A DNA stretch of 24,658 nucleotides from an uncultured Oscillospiraceae bacterium (GTDB lineage: Bacteria > Bacillota > Clostridia > Oscillospirales > Oscillospiraceae). The translations under genes were made by a program, and so were the position numbers. Below are positions 21,531-24,658 of the stretch, in pieces. How positions within the stretch are numbered: the first letter of the stretch is position 1; every line of letters begins with the position of its first letter. The notes below the pieces were generated by a model. It had not been told where the DNA came from. It ran no database searches and saw nothing but the letters and a program-made list of their open reading frames with translations. The DNA lies in the NCBI GenBank assembly GCA_934589065.1, contig CAKTNN010000034.1:1-24658 (forward strand), given 5' to 3'.

Positions 21531-21877
21531 CAATAGGCTTTCTTTTCGTGTTTATAGAAGTCACTGTTTTCCAGCACCGACAGGCCATGCTCCCGGCAAA
21601 TGGCATCTGAGATTTTGCGCAGCTCCTTGTGATCGCCTATCTTGTTCTGAAATTTGCTTCCGTCTTTGAACGAAACCGGATTCACAACAAAGTGGCAATG
21701 GATGTTTTCGGTGTTCAGATGCACCGTCACAAGCACCTGATACCGGTCTCCCCACATCCGACGGGCCGTTTCCTTGCCGATTTCAAAGGCCATCTCCGGC
21801 GTGACCTCCCCCGCCCGAAAGCTCTGGATTCCGTGGTAAGCCACCACACTGCCACGGTTGCCAAATATGACCGCTAT
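21509..21877 (-). pseudogene. Relaxase/mobilisation nuclease fragment
   Basis: This frame encodes about 120 residues of a MobA/VirD2-type relaxase (Pfam Relaxase): VVAYHGIQSF, GEVTPEMAFEIGKE, the metal-binding histidine triad in TVHLNTENIHCHFVVNPVSF, and SDAICREHGLSVL. Intact relaxases are several hundred residues and carry an N-terminal catalytic Tyr; both ends are missing here. Upstream a TAA closes the frame near 21878, and downstream it stops at 21509, where a recombinase fragment begins in another frame. The sequence is a deletion junction between two genes of an integrative or mobilisable element. Confidence 0.8.
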
Positions 21878-22009
21878 TTCTTACCGATTAGCAATACCCA
21901 CCGATGGTCAAACTGAATTTCGCCATTATGAATATAAGGGCTAAAACCCGTTTTGTCTTCACCGTTGATGTCGCTAAGGAGTGTTTTTGCAAAGCGATCG
22001 CAATACGCA
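21878..22009. other. Unassigned spacer before tetR
   Basis: No gene with family support. The minus strand has an open stretch (about 21874-21990) encoding SDINGEDKTGFSPYIHNGE, which looks protein-like and may be another broken piece of the mobile element, but I do not recognise it. Confidence 0.3.
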
Positions 22010-22038
22010 TTGACAAGTTGCAAGACTGGCGCTATAAT
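22010..22038 (+). promoter_or_regulatory. Consensus promoter of tetR
   Basis: TTGACA (22010-22015) and TATAAT (22033-22038) match the sigma-A consensus at all twelve positions, with the ideal 17-base spacer. Such a strong promoter needs repression, which the adjoining palindrome suggests. Confidence 0.85.
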
Positions 22039-22065
22039 AATAGCGTTATCAATAATGACGTTATT
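22039..22065. promoter_or_regulatory. Probable TetR operator palindrome
   Basis: A 27-base imperfect palindrome centred on 22052 starts right after the -10. AATAGCGTTATCA (22039-22051) mirrors TAATGACGTTATT (22053-22065), with 10 of 13 positions paired. It covers the transcription start, so bound repressor would block initiation. The likely ligand of the site is the TetR protein encoded just downstream. Confidence 0.65.
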
Positions 22066-22085
22066 GCAGAACGTGAGGTGGAAGC

Positions 22086-22694
22086 ATGGCAAATAAAGAT
22101 CACTCCCTGGATGACGGGATCGTTCAGGCTGCATACTCGGAGTTTCTTACTTACGGCTTTCAGAAAGCCTCTCTTCATAAGATAGCAGAAAAAGCCGGTG
22201 TCACAACAGGGGCAATCTACACAAGGTACAAAAACAAAGACGCGTTGTTTGCCAGTTTGCTTCAGGATTTTTTTGAGACAATGAAGACCTTGTTTACGCC
22301 CATCGCTGAAGAATACGAAAAAGCAAAGCGCAGCGCGCAGCCGGAAGACATCCTCCACGCCATAAACGCCGAGGAACAGGTATATTTTCGTCTGCTGACC
22401 GAACATCGTGACGACTGCACTTTATTTTTCTGCCGCAGTGATGGCAGCTCCATGGAAACCACGCTGCATGAACTGATGGATCGTAAAGCGGAACAAACGG
22501 TGGAATTCTTTTCACATATCTATGGAAAAGCGCCAAATGCCGATGCGATCCGCCTTTTGATGGGCTCTCAGTTCTGGTACTTCCGGCAGCTGCTGAATCA
22601 GCACATGGAGGAAGGCAGAATGCTTACCTGCTTACAGGCAGTCCTTGATTTCACCAATGCAGGCTGGCGGCAGCTATGCGATACCTTGCAATAA
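22086..22694 (+). CDS. TetR/AcrR family transcriptional regulator
   Basis: A 202-residue regulator. The N-terminal helix-turn-helix (about 10-57) includes ASLHKIAEKAGVTTGAIYTRYKNKDALF, the typical TetR motif. The C-terminal ligand-binding part is helical and divergent, with no recognised subfamily; it includes a Cys pair around DDCTLFFCRS. AGGTGG (22076-22081) lies four bases before the ATG. It is preceded by a consensus promoter and palindrome, so autoregulation is likely. It lies in the same direction as the ECF module gene, 87 bases upstream, and probably controls it. Confidence 0.92.
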   Translation: MANKDHSLDDGIVQAAYSEFLTYGFQKASLHKIAEKAGVTTGAIYTRYKNKDALFASLLQDFFETMKTLFTPIAEEYEKAKRSAQPEDILHAINAEEQVYFRLLTEHRDDCTLFFCRSDGSSMETTLHELMDRKAEQTVEFFSHIYGKAPNADAIRLLMGSQFWYFRQLLNQHMEEGRMLTCLQAVLDFTNAGWRQLCDTLQ

Positions 22695-22710
22695 ATCCGA
22701 AAAGTTGATT

Positions 22711-22735
22711 CGGACGGTCCATCCGTCCGTTTCTT
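22711..22735 (+). terminator. Weak terminator after tetR
   Basis: CGGACGG (22711-22717) pairs with CCGTCCG (22723-22729) across TCCAT, followed by TTTCTT. It may reduce read-through from tetR into the transporter gene. A further small stem GTTAG/CTAAC (22746-22750, 22757-22761) lies before the next SD. Confidence 0.5.
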
Positions 22736-22781
22736 ACGGCCGCCGGTTAGAGACGGCTAACTAATAAGAAAAGAGTTTGCG

Positions 22782-24658
22782 ATGATAGATTTTGAATTTG
22801 AATTCCAATATGCGGAGGCAAAGCTGCCCATCCTCCGACAGGTCGGCGGCGGCATCCCGGCGGGACGCTGCGTGGTGCTCTGCGGAGGCAGCGGATGCGG
22901 AAAATCCACGCTGCTGCGGTGCATCAATGGACTGATACCGCAGTTTTACGAGGGAGAGCTGAAGGGCTTTTGCCGCCTGAACGGGCAGGACACCGCCGGG
23001 CTGCGTATCGGCGAGATCGGCGAGCTGGCAGCATCGGTATTTCAGGATCCGCGAAGTCAGTTTTTTACCGTGAACAGTTCCAATGAAGTGGCCTTCGGTC
23101 TTGAAAATCACGGTCTGCCGCAAGATAAAATCCGACGGCGGGTAGATGAGGCCTTCCGGATCTTTCATCTGGAGCGGCTGAAGGATCGCAATGTCTACGA
23201 GTTGTCCAGCGGTGAACGGCAGTTCATCTCCATCCTCTCGGCATGGGCCATGGATACGGACATTTTTCTGCTGGACGAGCCCACGGCCAATCTGGACTTC
23301 GCAGCCACGCAGCAGTTAAAAGAGATTCTGCTTGCCCTGAAAAAGCAGGGCAAAACGCTGCTGCTCAGCGAGCATCGACTCTATTATCTTGCGGATATTG
23401 CCGATGAATATTGGGTCATGGCAGACGGCGAGATCAAAGGAAAATACACTGCCGCAGAGGCAAAGGCGTTCTCGGCGGAGCGGAGACAAACACTTTCTCT
23501 GCGCACGCTCGACCTTGCGGAGATCACCGTGCCGGAGAAAGAGCCGCTGCCGAAAACCGCGCCGACGGCGCTTGCCGTCTCAGATGTCCGCTATACATAC
23601 GGCAGGAAGGCCGGAGATACCCTCTCTGGTGTCAGCTTTTCCGTCCGTGAGCATGAGATCGTCGGCCTTGTGGGCGCAAACGGCTGCGGCAAAACGACCA
23701 TCGGCAAGCTGATTGCAGGGCTTTACCGCCCCTCCGGCGGCAGGATAATGCTTTTCCGAAAGCCGCAAAATCCAAAGCAGCTGCAAAAGCAAGTGCTGTT
23801 CATCCTTCAGGAGGCGGAGTTCCAGTTCTTCACCAACTCCGTCCTGCACGAACTGCAATACGGCCATGCGGTGACACCGGAGTTTGAAGCAAAAACGGAA
23901 GCGCTGCTGAAAAGCATGGATATGTGGGACTGCCGCGACCGGCATCCCTTCTCCCTCTCCGGCGGGCAGATGCAGCGTCTGACGCTGATGATGGCGTATC
24001 TGTCCGACAAGCCCATCGTCATACTGGACGAGCCGACAGCAGGACAGGACGCGGAAAGCCTGGAGCGGTGCGCGGCACTGATCCGGGAGATGCGGAAGGA
24101 AAAGACGGTTCTCATCATCACCCATGATCTTGAGCTAATTGCAGGTGCGTGTGACCGCTGCATCGGGTTGTCGGACGGACATGCAGAAGCAGAATTTCCC
24201 ATTCATTCGGAACGAGATTTGCAAGCGGTACGGCAATATATGGATCGCTTCCATCCATCCGATGTTCCGGCAAAAAAACAGCATAAAGAACGACTCCACC
24301 CGACGACGAAGCTGCTTTACTGGCTGACCCTGCTGGTCGTGATCTCCATGTCCAACAGCCACTTAGTTTATGCAGCATATGCGGCACTGATCCTGCTGAC
24401 TGCGGCGGACGGCTGGATCGGAACGGCGCTGGCAGGCGGGATGAGCTTTGGTGTGCTGTGGGCGGCAAACGCTCTGCTGCCGGGCACGGTGTTTTCTTTC
24501 ATGCTGGTGCTGTTTCCGCGGATCATCGCCATCGGCATTTCCATGCGGACGCTCATCGGGCGAAACGAAGCCAGCCGCACCTTGGCGGCACTGCGCAATC
24601 TGCACCTGCCGGAGCGCTTTATCATGATCGTGGCGGTGATCTTCCGTTTCTTCCCGGT
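22782..24658 (+). CDS. ECF-type transporter energising module: two ABC ATPase domains fused to EcfT-like domain (partial, runs off the window)
   Basis: One uninterrupted frame of at least 625 codons, open at the window end. ATPase domain 1: Walker A GGSGCGKST (35-43), signature LSSGE (141-145) instead of LSGGQ, Walker B LLDEP (163-167), SEH switch. ATPase domain 2: Walker A GANGCGKTT (298-306), signature LSGGQ (392-396), Walker B ILDEP (414-418), ITHD switch. From about 505 (LHPTTKLLYWL) it becomes hydrophobic and ends in LAALRNLHLPERF...FRFFP, the EcfT coupling-helix pattern. ECF systems import vitamins or metals through a separate S-component, none of which is in view. The start at 22782 has a weak AAAAGAG SD. 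Alanine codons are GCG/GCA-rich, unlike the GCC-rich core. Confidence 0.88.
   Translation, partial: MIDFEFEFQYAEAKLPILRQVGGGIPAGRCVVLCGGSGCGKSTLLRCINGLIPQFYEGELKGFCRLNGQDTAGLRIGEIGELAASVFQDPRSQFFTVNSSNEVAFGLENHGLPQDKIRRRVDEAFRIFHLERLKDRNVYELSSGERQFISILSAWAMDTDIFLLDEPTANLDFAATQQLKEILLALKKQGKTLLLSEHRLYYLADIADEYWVMADGEIKGKYTAAEAKAFSAERRQTLSLRTLDLAEITVPEKEPLPKTAPTALAVSDVRYTYGRKAGDTLSGVSFSVREHEIVGLVGANGCGKTTIGKLIAGLYRPSGGRIMLFRKPQNPKQLQKQVLFILQEAEFQFFTNSVLHELQYGHAVTPEFEAKTEALLKSMDMWDCRDRHPFSLSGGQMQRLTLMMAYLSDKPIVILDEPTAGQDAESLERCAALIREMRKEKTVLIITHDLELIAGACDRCIGLSDGHAEAEFPIHSERDLQAVRQYMDRFHPSDVPAKKQHKERLHPTTKLLYWLTLLVVISMSNSHLVYAAYAALILLTAADGWIGTALAGGMSFGVLWAANALLPGTVFSFMLVLFPRIIAIGISMRTLIGRNEASRTLAALRNLHLPERFIMIVAVIFRFFP

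Noticed and set aside
21874..22134. Minus-strand ORF of 86 codons upstream of the relaxase fragment
   Set aside because: Its first half covers the consensus tetR promoter and operator, and its product matches nothing I know. The second half may be a broken gene piece, but this cannot be supported.

Overview
The window looks like a chromosomal segment of a Gram-positive, moderately GC-rich Clostridia member, probably Oscillospiraceae-like (inference). Reasons: two gene neighbourhoods typical of Firmicutes lie side by side, miaB-mutS-mutL-miaA-hfq and ylmE(yggS)-sepF-divIVA-ileS. An Ile T-box precedes ileS, Shine-Dalgarno sites are strong (AAGGAG/GGAGG), and MutL carries an endonuclease motif as in bacteria without MutH. 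No rRNA, tRNA or CRISPR array was seen.

Layout. 1-1447: a REP-like palindrome, then a MATE exporter. 1448-1559: two hairpins between convergent genes. 1560-3062 (minus): a membrane-anchored parvulin foldase with an N-terminal zinc ribbon, divergent from miaB; both promoters are visible in the 3063-3321 gap. 3252-11317 (plus): a possible 19-codon Cys/Phe-rich leader ORF, then miaB, mutS, a CPBP membrane protease, mutL, miaA and hfq. This set covers tRNA A37 hypermodification (MiaA then MiaB), mismatch repair (MutS/MutL) and the RNA chaperone Hfq. 11318-13656: a structured leader, then yggS (PLP homeostasis), sepF and divIVA (septum and pole proteins). 13676-16762: T-box leader plus ileS, closed by a terminator.

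16828-17055 is a truncated flavin-reductase gene. 17052-21030 is an amino-acid ABC importer operon (ATPase, lipoprotein binding protein, two permeases) ending in an overlapping cytidylate-kinase-like gene. The operon has a near-consensus promoter followed by an intrinsic terminator directly before the first SD, which suggests attenuation. Two hairpins separate the binding-protein gene from the permeases. A bidirectional terminator closes the operon at about 21058-21091.

21092 to the end is accessory DNA. It holds a scar of a mobilisable or conjugative element (relaxase fragment joined to a serine-recombinase tail, minus strand). After it come a TetR regulator with a perfect consensus promoter and overlapping operator-like palindrome, and a large gene running off the window. 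That gene encodes two ABC ATPase domains fused to an EcfT-like membrane domain in one chain. Its alanine codons (many GCG/GCA) differ from the GCC-rich core genes, consistent with separate ancestry.

The most interesting candidates are the miaB leader ORF, the structured yggS leader with a possible SD-sequestering switch, the attenuator of the amino-acid importer, and the single-chain ECF energising module next to the mobile-element scar.
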